Source of the DNA: Pichia kudriavzevii
Taxonomy: Eukaryota; Ascomycota; Pichiomycetes; Pichiales; Pichiaceae
Direction: 5' to 3'
Length of the DNA: 64,000 bases
Assembly: GCF_003054445.1 (NCBI RefSeq)
Contig: NC_042508.1
Location: 1,860,001 to 1,924,000, forward strand
In this document: positions 8,292 through 18,697 of the stretch, piece by piece
Numbering within the stretch: position 1 is the first letter of the stretch
Layout of the letters: every line of letters begins with the position of its first letter
Notes under the pieces: generated by a model
Database searches by the model: none
The model's input: the letters and a program-made list of their open reading frames with translations, nothing else
Told to the model about the DNA's origin: nothing
Program-made: the position numbers and the translations under genes

Positions 8292-10574
8292 CTATTTACG
8301 TTTTAAAACTGCAACGCTCTCAACGTGATGCGTCTGGGGGAAGAAATCGAATCCTCTAATACTCTCAATCTCGTAATGGTGTCCCTTGTCTGTTTCATTG
8401 AGGAAGTACCGAACATCTCTCGCCTGTGAATGCACATTACACGAGACATAGACAATCCGATTAGGCTCAAACTCAGAGAGTTGTTTGAGGAATATCTCGT
8501 CACAGCCTTTACGTGGAGGATCCAAAATAACTCCAGTCTTCTCCTTGGGGAAATCAATATGTTCAAATAACTTCTCCGCCTTACCTTGGATGAAATCACA
8601 CTGATCCTCTCCAATTTGGTTCAGTTGCGCATTCCGCTTGGCAAACTCAACAGCCCGTTCACTGATCTCGACCCCTAAGACCTTCTTCAAATGGCTCTTC
8701 TGATCAGAGGCTATGGAGACACTGAATAGTCCAGACCCACAATAGGCATCAACCAGATATTCCAACTCGGCTTCACCACCTAGGTTATCCCGAACGTATT
8801 TGATTACCTTGGGTAAAATGGAGTTGTTATTTTGGAAGAATTCGTTGGCAATGAAATCGAACCTTAACTTCCTACCCAACCCAGTATCGACATAGTCGCT
8901 GACAATCTTTTGGTTGTCTGTCACACAGGTTTTGGTGACTTCACCATCTATACCAGGAATGTCAACTTCAAGTTGGGTAACGTCGCCGCTCTCAATATTC
9001 ATAGACCCAAAACTGGTACGTTCCTTAAAATCTTCATCCTTGTTGGAGACACTGTTCTCCCTCAACAATATGGTGACTCCCTTCTTCGACTTGATTCCCT
9101 CATTCCACTCCTTCGCAAGTTTCTTCCGCTCATTGACAAAGCCAAGTCTGAGAATATCGGTACCAATAATACAGTCTTCAATGTCCAAGACATCACCAAA
9201 GTACGGCCTGATAGACCTCTTCCTCATTGCAGGCTTCTCGCTATCAGGGTGCTCGGATGGTAAATCATTGTTATCAAATTCTCTCCCAAGAACCTCCTCA
9301 TCCTTGACCTTATTGATGTTCAACCACGATGCCTTGCCACGCCATCCAAACCCCAATCTTGGAACATCCAGACCATTAACACCGCTTCTTGGAACGTCAT
9401 AATGTGGAGTTAGCTTAGTACGATACCTGTATTGTAATGGTGATGCAACAGTATCCAAAACCTTGCCCTCCCAATTAACTTCATCCTTACAGAAATGTTT
9501 GTATGCATTTTCAACAACTTCTTTCTTGATCTCCAATTGCGATTCATAGGAGATCGATTGGTATTGACATCCACTACAAATTCCAAAATAGGCACATTTG
9601 GTCTCCATCGGTTTGGTTAACCCTCTCTCGCTCTCAGGCCTTAACTTGGACAATTTTACAAATTCCATAATCTCGGAGTCAACATAGTGTTGGTTGGTAT
9701 GGAACACTTTGATATTGACAACGTCACCAGGAAACGCAAATGGAATTGTTGCAATTTGGACCTTTGGCATATCTTCAGCCTTGATTTGACGGCGGTATGG
9801 CTCAAATTCAAATATACCGTTTCTTCTCCGCTTCTTCTTCTTGTGATCCTGCTGACCTTGTTCATCAATGTTCTCTTCAGTACTGTTCTTCTTCAAATCC
9901 GACTTTGCTGCCAATTCTGGATTTGCGAGTCTCCATGCCTGATGCCTCTCCTCCTCTAGCCTGATCCTTTCCTCTTCCTTGGCAACCTCCTCAGGATGGT
10001 CTCTCTTCCACTGCTCCAATCTCTCCCTATCACGTTCATTGGCAAACTCTTGACATTGCACAACCTTCTCAAACGTCGGCGAACGAATAATGGCCAACCC
10101 GTCACCCTTGGCAGACATACTCAAAACTTGCACATTTTGCAATTCCCTCCAATTGAAGGCATCCAGTACACCGTCATCGTTTATTATATCCCTAACCGGA
10201 TTTAAAACATCCTTGATGGTCAAATATGGCGTCTCTTTGGCGTCACATCCCAATAACGCACACACTTTTTCATGATGTTCCACAAGCATGTTCGGTATCT
10301 CAAACTCCGTTAAAACACCAAGAGGAGACGTGTGGTCAAAGTTTGTGCGTGGTGGCTTTCTATGAGAAGGACGCTTACGTTTAGCTTCGTTACTCTTGCT
10401 GTTTGGATTGATTGGTTTGTTCCTCTTCGTTAGACTTGGTCTTTCATCTAAACCCAGCGGAACTTCACGTTGAGCCCGCATCTCCTCAACAGAAGCACTT
10501 ATGGACATGATATAGCGAATGGAAGTGTGATGAATAACCCGCTGACTCTGTCGAACCCAATATGATAAACTCAT
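8292..10574 (-). CDS. TRM2: tRNA (uracil-5-)-methyltransferase TRM2
   Basis: 760-residue TrmA/RumA-type enzyme that makes m5U54 (ribothymidine) in the T-loop of tRNA using S-adenosylmethionine. Visible in order: a basic KR-rich N-terminus, the Cys cluster CAYFGICSGCQYQ (about 332-344), the SAM-binding motif DAYCGSGLF (about 607), LGVEISERAVEFAKRN, the DPPRKGC motif, and the SCN motif with the catalytic Cys at residue 712. The first 22 residues look like a mitochondrial presequence and a second Met follows at 23, so two targeted forms are possible. It is longer than the S. cerevisiae protein because of low-complexity charged inserts. Confidence 0.92.
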   Translation of the reverse strand: MSLSYWVRQSQRVIHHTSIRYIMSISASVEEMRAQREVPLGLDERPSLTKRNKPINPNSKSNEAKRKRPSHRKPPRTNFDHTSPLGVLTEFEIPNMLVEHHEKVCALLGCDAKETPYLTIKDVLNPVRDIINDDGVLDAFNWRELQNVQVLSMSAKGDGLAIIRSPTFEKVVQCQEFANERDRERLEQWKRDHPEEVAKEEERIRLEEERHQAWRLANPELAAKSDLKKNSTEENIDEQGQQDHKKKKRRRNGIFEFEPYRRQIKAEDMPKVQIATIPFAFPGDVVNIKVFHTNQHYVDSEIMEFVKLSKLRPESERGLTKPMETKCAYFGICSGCQYQSISYESQLEIKKEVVENAYKHFCKDEVNWEGKVLDTVASPLQYRYRTKLTPHYDVPRSGVNGLDVPRLGFGWRGKASWLNINKVKDEEVLGREFDNNDLPSEHPDSEKPAMRKRSIRPYFGDVLDIEDCIIGTDILRLGFVNERKKLAKEWNEGIKSKKGVTILLRENSVSNKDEDFKERTSFGSMNIESGDVTQLEVDIPGIDGEVTKTCVTDNQKIVSDYVDTGLGRKLRFDFIANEFFQNNNSILPKVIKYVRDNLGGEAELEYLVDAYCGSGLFSVSIASDQKSHLKKVLGVEISERAVEFAKRNAQLNQIGEDQCDFIQGKAEKLFEHIDFPKEKTGVILDPPRKGCDEIFLKQLSEFEPNRIVYVSCNVHSQARDVRYFLNETDKGHHYEIESIRGFDFFPQTHHVESVAVLKRK

Positions 10575-10935
10575 TTTATTTGGAATCTATGTCGAATATT
10601 GATTATCTTATGTAAGTTTTTGATTGGGTTTGGAATTTTTTTTTTTCACACTTTCATGAGAAAGTAAAAAAAAAAAGTGGACAATGGAAAAAAGTGAAAT
10701 GTATAGTGTGAAGTATTGAATGAGGGGAGGGAGATGGGAAATGATAGGAAAAAACGCAGGAGAGAAAAAGCCTAATAGCATGATATATCGATTCGAGTAG
10801 ACAATTGTCTCTCCCCCAGACCTGGTATCTCCTTTCACAGTTTTGTTGCTGTACTCGTTACATTTTATTGGATCTTTCTATAAAAGAAGTTTATTTACTC
10901 TTAAAAAAAATTAAATCTTGTTAATCGAAAATTTA
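10575..10935. other. TRM2 promoter / DEF1 3' spacer
   Basis: Contains A- and T-runs (10638-10646, 10668-10677) and an AT-rich 3' flank for DEF1. No gene seen. Confidence 0.4.
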
Positions 10936-13317
10936 TTAGAAGTTAGAACCGGATGGGAACTGGTTTTGATTGTAGTATTGATTGTAATCGTTGGCACCGG
11001 CAGTTGTGTCGCTTGCACCTGTAGAAGAAGCAGCAAATCCACCGAAACTTGCAGCACCGCCAGCATGTGCACCTGCAGCATTACCACCAAAGGCATTACC
11101 ATATTGACCGTATTGTCCGTACTGTTGTTGGCCATACTGACCATATTGTTGTTGTTGACCGTATTGACCATATTGTTGTTGTTGACCGTATTGACCATAT
11201 TGTTGACCGTATTGTCCATACTGGTTGTATTGTGGGTATTGTCCATAAGCGCTTTGTTGGCGGGTTTGAGACTGTTGGGATTGTTGAGAAGCTGGTTGTT
11301 GTTGAGAAGATTGTGATGAAGATTGTGATTGTGGCTGTGGTTGTGGTTGGGACTGAGTTGGTGGGTGTTGTGGGTGTGGTTGAGCCTGTGCCTGGGCTTG
11401 GGCTTGGGCTGGAGTTGGAGGATGTGGTTGATCTTTATCAGCTGCTTGATCTTGCCCTTGATTGCCATTATTTTGACCATATTGAGCATAAAACTTATTT
11501 TGTTGTAAAGTATTGGCAGCACCTGCAACCGGTGGTTGGTTCTGTGCATAACCCATGTAACCTGCTTGAGGAATGTAGAAATAGTTATAATATGGAGGAA
11601 TAAATTGAGGCATACCGACCATTGGAGAGACATTACCCATTGCCGCTGCAGGGTTGGTCATATTTGGCATAATGGATGCAGCCGCTGGAGATGCAGCAAC
11701 ATTAAGATCATTAGAAGCAGTTGGAATGGAGTTAACACCAGATGTCATGAATTGTGATTGCATTGGATCCATATATTGTTGATTGTACATATAAGGGTTG
11801 GATAATTGAGATGGATCATACTGGCTATTTCTCATGTAGTTCTCCATACCATAATTGACATTCTGTTGTTGATACTCATTATATTTTTGAGCTTGAACGG
11901 ATTGTGCTGGTTGTGCTGGTTGTGCTGGTACTGTTTGTACTTGTTGTGCTGGTTGTGCTGGTTGTGCTGGTTGTGCTGGTTGTGCTGGTTGTGCTGGTTG
12001 TTCGACTTGTTGAGGTTTTTCTGCTTCTTTTTGGTTGGATTTTTCTACTGACTGGGTTTCTTCACTATGAGCAGGTTCAGATGTCTCATTTAGGGACAAT
12101 TTGTTCAAATCGCTTGTTGTTTCAGCAACATCAGATTTAGGTGAAACCTTACCTTGTCCTTCTTCAACCTTTGCATGTTTTTCAACAGCAGTAGTTTCAG
12201 AAATGGCATTTGTAGAACCATCTTCAGGTGCAGCGATACCATTGTCATCGTCGATTTCCTCAACAGTTTCAATGACTTCCTCAGTGACTTCCTCAACAGC
12301 CTCTACAATAGGTTCTTCGATTCTGACTTCTTCCACTGCTTCAGCTTCCTTTTGTTTCTTGGTTTCTTTCTTAGGCTTCAATAGGGCAGCCCAGCTCATC
12401 TTTGCTGGTTTCAAAGGTTCGTTTTGACTATTTGCAATCTCATTATTGAAATCTTTAATGACGTCGCCATTTGATGCATCCTTGCCATCTCTTGAACGGG
12501 ATTTTTGTACCTGGTTGACAACCTGTTCTTCATCCTCCACAACTGCAGGTGACTTCTCACTGAGTATATCATTGGACTGTTGAGAAACATCGTTTCTTTG
12601 TTCCGATTTCAAAGCACTAGCCCAAGATGAACCTTGACTTGGTGACGTAGAATTAGCAGGCGACTTTTTATTTATACTGTTATGACTATTTCCCGTGCTG
12701 CTGTTATTATTATTATTATTAGTATTATTATTGCTGTGGCTGTGATATTCTTGTTGATGGTGTGGTTTTGGCTTTTGTCTGAATTGTTTGTTTGGCACGT
12801 TTCTCTTGAGTGGTTGTTGGTGATGCGGATGTTGGTGATGGCCGTGGCTATGGTGGTTGTGATAATGGGAGGAGGATGTACTGTTGGAATTACCAGAATC
12901 GTCCCAGTTGGAAGTACGTGAATCGATATCTCCCTCCGAGGCCAGTTGCTGTGGTCCCGACTGTTGTTGTTGCGCCAGCTGTTGCTGCTGTTGCTGTTGC
13001 TGTTGTTGTTGTTGTGCCTGTTGCTGGGCAAGCTGGGCAGCCTTCTTCCTCTCTCTCTCCTCTCTTTTATCAGTAACTTCCCATTTCTGGATTTTGCCCG
13101 AGAAGATCCCTTCAAGAATCTCTGGAACGTCAACGTTAGCAATTTCGTCCTTGATGGAAATAAAGTCCTGGTACGTCCAGTCAGGGAGAATGTCTGTCAA
13201 GGTACTGATCTTCTGCTTCAAATCCTCTGCTGAACTGCTGCTAGCCTGTGTCGACGACTTCTTGGAGGCGCCTCTGAATTTGCTGCTCTTCTTGGGGTGA
13301 TGCTCAAGTTCCGACAT
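10936..13317 (-). CDS. DEF1: RNA polymerase II degradation factor DEF1
   Basis: 793 residues. Residues about 34-82 form a CUE-type ubiquitin-binding domain (TLTDILPDWTYQDF, VPEILEGIFSGKIQKWEV), as in S. cerevisiae Def1. A long disordered tail follows: a Q-run (about 95-118), Asn/Ser/His-rich stretches, an acidic VEE-rich region, a QPA repeat (about 439-471), and a QYGQ/QQYGQY repeat (about 696-737). Def1 recruits Elongin-Cullin to ubiquitinate stalled Pol II. In S. cerevisiae it is proteasomally clipped within the Q-rich part to enter the nucleus. The composition fits, though processing here is inference. Confidence 0.9.
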   Translation of the reverse strand: MSELEHHPKKSSKFRGASKKSSTQASSSSAEDLKQKISTLTDILPDWTYQDFISIKDEIANVDVPEILEGIFSGKIQKWEVTDKREERERKKAAQLAQQQAQQQQQQQQQQQQLAQQQQSGPQQLASEGDIDSRTSNWDDSGNSNSTSSSHYHNHHSHGHHQHPHHQQPLKRNVPNKQFRQKPKPHHQQEYHSHSNNNTNNNNNNSSTGNSHNSINKKSPANSTSPSQGSSWASALKSEQRNDVSQQSNDILSEKSPAVVEDEEQVVNQVQKSRSRDGKDASNGDVIKDFNNEIANSQNEPLKPAKMSWAALLKPKKETKKQKEAEAVEEVRIEEPIVEAVEEVTEEVIETVEEIDDDNGIAAPEDGSTNAISETTAVEKHAKVEEGQGKVSPKSDVAETTSDLNKLSLNETSEPAHSEETQSVEKSNQKEAEKPQQVEQPAQPAQPAQPAQPAQPAQQVQTVPAQPAQPAQSVQAQKYNEYQQQNVNYGMENYMRNSQYDPSQLSNPYMYNQQYMDPMQSQFMTSGVNSIPTASNDLNVAASPAAASIMPNMTNPAAAMGNVSPMVGMPQFIPPYYNYFYIPQAGYMGYAQNQPPVAGAANTLQQNKFYAQYGQNNGNQGQDQAADKDQPHPPTPAQAQAQAQAQPHPQHPPTQSQPQPQPQSQSSSQSSQQQPASQQSQQSQTRQQSAYGQYPQYNQYGQYGQQYGQYGQQQQYGQYGQQQQYGQYGQQQYGQYGQYGNAFGGNAAGAHAGGAASFGGFAASSTGASDTTAGANDYNQYYNQNQFPSGSNF
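11904..12001. repeat. 9-bp coding repeat (QPA) in DEF1
   Basis: Tandem copies of a TGGTTGTGC unit encoding Gln-Pro-Ala on the minus strand, interrupted once by a VQTVPA variant. This is a likely length-variable site. Confidence 0.8.
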
Positions 13318-14156
13318 GGGGTCTGTGTGTATAATATGATGTATATGTATATGTGTGGGTGTGAGTGTGTGTTACTTAATGTGTTCCTCTATGTGGTTTC
13401 TGTATATGTCTCCCGCTATGTAAGGGCGTACCTAATTTCGAATAGAAGTCTGTTGTTGAAACTCTCCACCGTCTCCAACGAGATGGCAAGAATTGCCACA
13501 GCAACGAAATGGGGAAAAATGAAGAAAAAGTTTATAGATGGAGAGACAACTCCAGTTTGGTGCACGGGCGGAGATATAGAGGGGGGGGTAAAATGCCACT
13601 TGCGGAAACCGGGTGAGGAGACTCGGATAGCACGCTCTTCAGAGGGCGGGCAGTGCGGTGCTGCAGGGGGCGACACATTATGTGGCTATCTATCTAGCAT
13701 GTGGAGCGTGTGTGTGGCTATTTTGCCAATACTTGCAGAGGGGGCATTGATTAAACCTTTGGTTTTAGTATAGTATAGTATAGTATAGTATAGTATAGTA
13801 TAATATAGTACAATATTATACAGTATAGTATAGTACAGTATAGTATAGTATAGTGTAGTATAGTGTAGTATAGTATAGTATAATATAGTATAATGAGTGA
13901 TTGGGAATCACAGACATAAGCAATTCCCGTCCAAAAGAACTTTCTTCTACACCCCGGAGTCACCAACACAGTGTTCACCACCTCATGAACATCTTGATTG
14001 GAAACTCTAAAACCGTTGAAACTGGAAAGTCACGGCCAAAAAGGACAAGACAAAAAAAAAACATTTCATCATTACTTTAAGCTAAAGTATACAAGTAAAT
14101 AATCATTCAACTATAACAGACTAGACGTTAGACGCCACATGCTAGACGTTAGACAT
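13318..14156. other. DEF1 promoter / FBA1 3' spacer
   Basis: Upstream region of DEF1 and downstream region of FBA1. TG-rich repeats lie just upstream of DEF1 (13320-13380), GC-rich sequence at 13560-13680, and an AGTAT array at 13766-13893. No credible gene seen. Confidence 0.45.
13766..13893. repeat. AGTAT pentanucleotide array
   Basis: About 25 units of TAGTA/TATAG with a few single-base variants (TACAG, TAATA, TGTAG). It lies in the spacer between DEF1 and FBA1. Confidence 0.85.
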
Positions 14157-15236
14157 TTACAATTGGTTCTTGGTGTGGAAAACTTCCAAAGCCTCAGTGA
14201 TTCTCTTGGACATTGTCTTTTCACCTTCTCTGACCCACACTCTAGGATCAAAGTACTTCTTGTTTGGCTTGTCTTCACCTTCTGGGTTACCAACCATGGA
14301 CATAATGTAGTCCTTCTTGTTCAAGACATAGTCTCTAATACCAGTCAAGTATGCATATTGGGTATCAGTGTCAATGTTGACCTTAACAACACCATTCTTA
14401 ATACCTTCATCGAATTCAGCCTGGGTGGAACCAGAACCACCATGGAAAACCAAGTATAATGGATGTTCCTTGTTAGTCTTTAATTGTTCCTTAGCGTACT
14501 TTTGGTGTTCACCTAAAATAGAAGGTCTCAAGACAACATTACCTGGCTTATAAACACCATGGACGTTACCAAATGCTGCAGCAATGGAGAAGTTTGGAGA
14601 AATTGGAGAGAGGGCCTTGTAAACGGCAAAGACGGTTTCCGGAGTAGTGTAAAGAGCATCTTTTTCAACGTGTTCATTATTAACACCATCTTCTTCACCA
14701 CCAGTAATACCGATTTCCATTTCTAACCATTGTTGCATCTTTGCCATTCTTGTGAAATACTTCACACAGGTTGCAATGTTTTCATCGTCATTTTCTTCAG
14801 ACAAGTCCAACATGTGGGAGGAAAACAATGGTTCGCCATGGATCTTGAAATAAGCCTCATCTGCTTCTAGCATACCATCAAACCATGGAAGCAACTTCTT
14901 TGCACAGTGGTCAGAATGAAGAACAACAGGAATGCCATAAGTTGGAGCAATGGATCTAATGTAGTGAGCTGCAGCAACTGCACCATGAATTGAAGCATTC
15001 TGGCCTTCATTGGACACGCCCTTACCTGCGAAAAAGGCAGCACCACCATTGGATGTCTGTAGAATAATAGGAGAGTTGTTGTCTCTTGCAGCTTCCAATG
15101 CAGCAACGGCAGTGGAGGACGAGGTCACATTGATTGCTGGAATGGCAAATCCCTTTTGGTGGGCATAGTCGAAAAGCTTTCTAACATCGTCACCGACAAT
15201 AACACCGGTCTTTCTGGAGAGGAAATCTAAAGTCAT
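14157..15236 (-). CDS. FBA1: fructose-bisphosphate aldolase, class II
   Basis: 359 residues, the usual length of the yeast zinc-dependent aldolase, which splits fructose-1,6-bisphosphate into dihydroxyacetone phosphate and glyceraldehyde-3-phosphate in glycolysis. Seen are HSDHC (catalytic Asp and zinc His, about residue 110), MEIGITGGEEDG (about 180), FGNVHGVYKPGNV (zinc His) and FHGGSGST (zinc His and phosphate loop). The frame stays open 35 codons further upstream, but that part is Thr/Asn repeat with no similarity; ATG 15236 gives MTLDFLSRKTGVI, where the family starts. Codon use is strongly biased, as expected for a highly expressed gene. Confidence 0.98.
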   Translation of the reverse strand: MTLDFLSRKTGVIVGDDVRKLFDYAHQKGFAIPAINVTSSSTAVAALEAARDNNSPIILQTSNGGAAFFAGKGVSNEGQNASIHGAVAAAHYIRSIAPTYGIPVVLHSDHCAKKLLPWFDGMLEADEAYFKIHGEPLFSSHMLDLSEENDDENIATCVKYFTRMAKMQQWLEMEIGITGGEEDGVNNEHVEKDALYTTPETVFAVYKALSPISPNFSIAAAFGNVHGVYKPGNVVLRPSILGEHQKYAKEQLKTNKEHPLYLVFHGGSGSTQAEFDEGIKNGVVKVNIDTDTQYAYLTGIRDYVLNKKDYIMSMVGNPEGEDKPNKKYFDPRVWVREGEKTMSKRITEALEVFHTKNQL

Positions 15237-15828
15237 TGTGTTTGTGTTGGGGGTGGTAGTAATAGTAGTAGTAGTATTAGTAGTAGCTGTAATAATAGTA
15301 TTAGCTGTGTACTGATTGAACAAATTTATTGGAAGGAACAACTACATCAACAAATCTCTACTTCAACTGGGATAGAGACACCTCTTTATATAAATCCCGG
15401 GAAACGGGCCTCTCCTTGTTTTCCCATTATCATTTCCCTCTCTTTCTCACTCCATCACCGGGCCACACGGTATTTGTCAACCTCATGGCCCACAAGGGGG
15501 GGGGGGCCACATTTCCCACTCCACTCGCACTCCACTCGCGGAAGGTTTCTCCCCGGGGTCACCCCATTCTCACCTGGAAAATGAGTCCTATCCGAAAAAA
15601 ACTGTTTTCTCGTTCCATCTTGTGACCGTCGCCCATTATCGCCGTCGCGTCGCCGTCGCGTCGCTGATAATGCCCAAACAATAGAAATCGACGGGACGAT
15701 CTGCGCTTGGGGGAAGGGGATTAATAAATACGATATTTGAGGTTTTCAGTGGCGTCGCTATTGTTGACACAAATAAATGTCTCTTACACACTTAAGACAA
15801 TACACACTTAATACAATACACATACAAT
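15237..15828. promoter_or_regulatory. divergent promoter region of FBA1 and the Med22-like ORF
   Basis: The FBA1 leader carries a TAC/ACT-type trinucleotide run (15250-15300). A TATA element (TATATAAA read on either strand) sits at about 15385-15393, roughly 150 bp upstream of the FBA1 start. Further out are a G-run (15497-15506), a GTCGCGTCGCC direct repeat (about 15640-15665) and an A/C-rich leader just before 15829. Roles are inferred from position. Confidence 0.5.
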
Positions 15829-16167
15829 ATGGCATCGAAAATCGATACTTCAACTCAGAATGCCCTTGCTGCATTACATGATATTCTTGCTGTGCTCCCC
15901 TTAGCGGGGAAGACACGTTCCGCCCAGGGAGCAGACGCCGCTGCTGCTGCTGCCGACACAGACATCGTTCTTCGCAGCATAGACACCCTTCTCAATATTG
16001 CACATGCGCTCAAGGAACAGGCGCTTCTTGGTGCGGGGCGCCGCGGGTCGCCCTTGGAAGAGGCCCCTCCCACTATGGGAGCACGTGCCCTGCTCGGAGA
16101 GGATGTGCAGAACGTCTACAACGAGGTGAACACGCTCCTCGAGAGAGTATCCGGGCCACATAACTGA
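15829..16167 (+). CDS. small protein, possible Mediator subunit Med22-like
   Basis: 112 codons with a clean ATG after an A/C-rich leader typical of expressed yeast genes. The predicted protein is helical with an Ala run (about residues 38-46). The stretch SIDTLLNIAHALKEQALLG (46-64) resembles the core of Med22/Srb6, where a leucine-rich helix is followed by a KE-W/A-LL turn, and a second short helix (DVQNVYNEVNTLLERV) closes the protein. Length is close to that of Med22 (about 120 residues). The resemblance is short and GC content is higher than around it, so the identity is tentative; another small coiled-coil protein is possible. Confidence 0.45.
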   Translation: MASKIDTSTQNALAALHDILAVLPLAGKTRSAQGADAAAAAADTDIVLRSIDTLLNIAHALKEQALLGAGRRGSPLEEAPPTMGARALLGEDVQNVYNEVNTLLERVSGPHN

Positions 16168-16647
16168 CATTTATGGTAAGGTTGCTCGTTGTAATGTAGT
16201 GTTGTGTGGTATGGTATTATAGTATAAAATAGTATATCAATAATATATCGGAGTATATATGGTATAATAGTATGAAGTATAGCACATTGTACCATGTCGT
16301 GGAGCATATTATGGTATTACGTGGTTTGGCATAGTATACTATAGTATTATAGAGTTGTATTGTACTATAAAGCAGTGTTGTTTCTGGATACTACACTAAC
16401 GTATAGTGTACTACAGTTTTGTATAGTATAGTTTAGCATATCAGAGTTGTACTGCAGCATCGTGTAGTATGCTACATTGAACTCCTCATGTCGCATCTTA
16501 TATTATCTTACTTGATCTCATCTTATCTTATCATATCATATTATTTCATTTCATTTCGTTATATACTCTACTCCTCATCACTATACATCCCCCATGCATA
16601 TCAATATACACATAAAAACGTCACACCAGTACGCCCAAGTCAGCCCA
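16168..16647. repeat. AT-rich spacer with degenerate TATAGTAT repeats
   Basis: Between the Med22-like ORF and the ADH gene. Scattered ATAGTATA/TAGTAT units through 16200-16470 recall the array at 13.8 kb, then a TTATCTTA-type repeat at 16497-16545. No gene seen. Confidence 0.5.
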
Positions 16648-17781
16648 TCATTTCGAAGTGTCAACAACATATCTGCCTAAAATCTTACCTTGCTCCATCA
16701 ATTCATAGATCTTTGGCAACTCACTCAAACCAACAATCTTAATTGGTGACTTCACTAAACCCCTGGTGAAAAAATCAATAGCCTCACTAGTATCTTCCCT
16801 GTTACCAACATAAGAGCCTCTAATTTGAATCGACTTGACAACATGGTCGAAAACCGAAGACTCGCATACAGCATGCGCTGGTAATCCAACAAGGACAACC
16901 TTACCCAAGGTTCTGACATACTGGGTACTTTGGGAAATAGCAGCTGGAGAAACAGAAACATTAATGACACCATGTGGACCACCATTGGTGGCCTCTTGGA
17001 TATCCTTGACAATGTCCTTGGATTTGGTGAAATCAATGAAAACTTCAGCTCCAAGAGACTTTGCAAACTTGCCCTTCTCCTCACCACCATCAATACCCAA
17101 AACTCTCAAACCCATGGCCTTGGCATATTGAACAGCAAGAGAACCTAAACCTCCAGCAGCACCAGAAATGGCAACCCATTGACCTGGTCTTAATTCTGCA
17201 GTCTTTAAAGCCTTATAGACAGTAATACCTGCACATAAAATTGGCGCAACTTGAGCCAAATCAGTGCCCTGAGGAATCTTGGCTGCCTGAACAGCATCGG
17301 CAGTGGCATATTGTTGAAAGGACCCGTCATGGGTGTAACCACTCAAGTCGGCCTGTGGACAGTTTGGCTCTGCACCTTGTTGGCAAAATTCACACCCCAT
17401 ACATGAACCATTCAACCACTTGATACCGGCATAATCGCCAATTTCAAAGTTGGTGACATTGTCCCCCTTAGCAACAACAACTCCGGCACCTTCATGTCCA
17501 CCAACCAATGGCAACTTGGTCGCCAAAGGCCAGTCACCTTTCCATGCGTGTAAATCGGTATGACAAACACCAGAATACTTGACATTCACCAAAATCTCAT
17601 TTGGCTTTGGCTTTGGAACTGGAATGTCCTTGTAAAATAGTTCACCTCCGTTCTCATAAAAGATAACACCCTTTTGTGTCTCTGGAATAGCTGGGATCGC
17701 TAAACTTCTAATGGCATTGATTCTGAATGCAGTACGAGTTGTATTGCCCCTCAATGCAGCAGTGATGGTCTTGGATAACAT
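16648..17781 (-). CDS. ADH3: zinc alcohol dehydrogenase, mitochondrial ADH3-type
   Basis: 377-residue medium-chain alcohol dehydrogenase interconverting ethanol and acetaldehyde with NAD(H). The catalytic zinc site shows GVCHTD and GGHEGAG, the structural zinc site is [15 protein letters not shown], and the Rossmann loop is [12 protein letters not shown] followed by LGIDGG, whose Asp fits NAD preference. About 27 extra basic, hydroxylated residues at the N-terminus ([20 protein letters not shown]) read as a mitochondrial presequence, hence ADH3-type. Orthology to S. cerevisiae ADH3 is not proven, since mitochondrial ADHs arose more than once. Codon bias is strong. The leader is rich in CAAACAA. 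Confidence 0.9.
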   Translation of the reverse strand: MLSKTITAALRGNTTRTAFRINAIRSLAIPAIPETQKGVIFYENGGELFYKDIPVPKPKPNEILVNVKYSGVCHTDLHAWKGDWPLATKLPLVGGHEGAGVVVAKGDNVTNFEIGDYAGIKWLNGSCMGCEFCQQGAEPNCPQADLSGYTHDGSFQQYATADAVQAAKIPQGTDLAQVAPILCAGITVYKALKTAELRPGQWVAISGAAGGLGSLAVQYAKAMGLRVLGIDGGEEKGKFAKSLGAEVFIDFTKSKDIVKDIQEATNGGPHGVINVSVSPAAISQSTQYVRTLGKVVLVGLPAHAVCESSVFDHVVKSIQIRGSYVGNREDTSEAIDFFTRGLVKSPIKIVGLSELPKIYELMEQGKILGRYVVDTSK

Positions 17782-18697
17782 GTTCGTTTAATTGTTTGTT
17801 TAATTGTTTGGTTGTTTGGTTGGTTTCTATCTATAGCTTTATTTTCCCTTCTCTAAATGGACTGCTTGGATAACTTGGACCCCCTTCCCATTTTATAGTC
17901 ATTCTCTTCCCCCTCATTTTCCCACTATTCCCAACAATGACCATCTCTCCACCTTGTTTCCCCATTCTTCCTGCTCTACCTGGTGGGGGTGTTTCACCCC
18001 ATTAACGGTCGGATTCCGCTGTGGAGATGGCTCTGGCCTTTTTCCCATTCCTTCCCCCCCTCAATCTTCTCCATGCGGGGAAAAAAAAATTTTATCCATA
18101 AACAACCAAACCGGCGGCTCAACGGGGGGTTTATACTGACAGAAATGGGGTCAATACACCCACTGACTGTACCCGCTCTAATCTTAAGCTTTCCCCCCCC
18201 CCTCCTGTATTAACGGCGCGGAGTGCCCGCAGCGCCCAATGGAGAAGGCGCGCAGTGGGGGATGCCCAGGGAGGGGACAGGTACACGCACAGGCCATGCC
18301 AACACCGCATAGACGTGCGACCTCCTCTCCCCCACTGCAGAGCTGCCCTTTTCGGACACACTCCGTGCAAGAGGACTCGGCCGGCTCGGCTTTTCTGCCG
18401 AATTCGGCAGCCCTGATATTGTCTTACGTAATACGGAATGGAGGGGGGGTCTCATTTTCCCTGCAATTTCCCAATTGGGTAGCAATGTGCACACACTGAA
18501 ACAGTGCAGAGTATTGGTGATTTGCTAATGTATGGTAATGTATAATACTTTTTTAGAGTGTAGTGCATTGCAGACAGTATAGTATCCACTTCTGGGAATC
18601 CCATCGAAACGGGTAATAAAACACACACACAACTTCTATTCTTCGATCCTGTATACACTTCACCGTCTCCCCCCCCCTCCTCCCCCTTCCCCTCCTA
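17782..18697. promoter_or_regulatory. ADH / PET112 divergent intergenic region
   Basis: About 0.9 kb. Next to the ADH start is a repeated GTTTAATTGTTTG block (17786-17822). Further out are pyrimidine-rich tracts, homopurine and homopyrimidine C- and G-runs (18047-18060, 18191-18200, 18445), and a GC-rich part (18210-18410). No gene recognised. ORFs across 18131-18500 lie in the GC-rich part and show no family signature. Confidence 0.4.

Noticed and set aside
12884-13300. Cys-rich plus-strand ORF of 138 codons with a long CCCC run
   Set aside because: It is the antisense of the DEF1 glutamine run and CUE region; the Cys run is only CAG/CAA read backwards.
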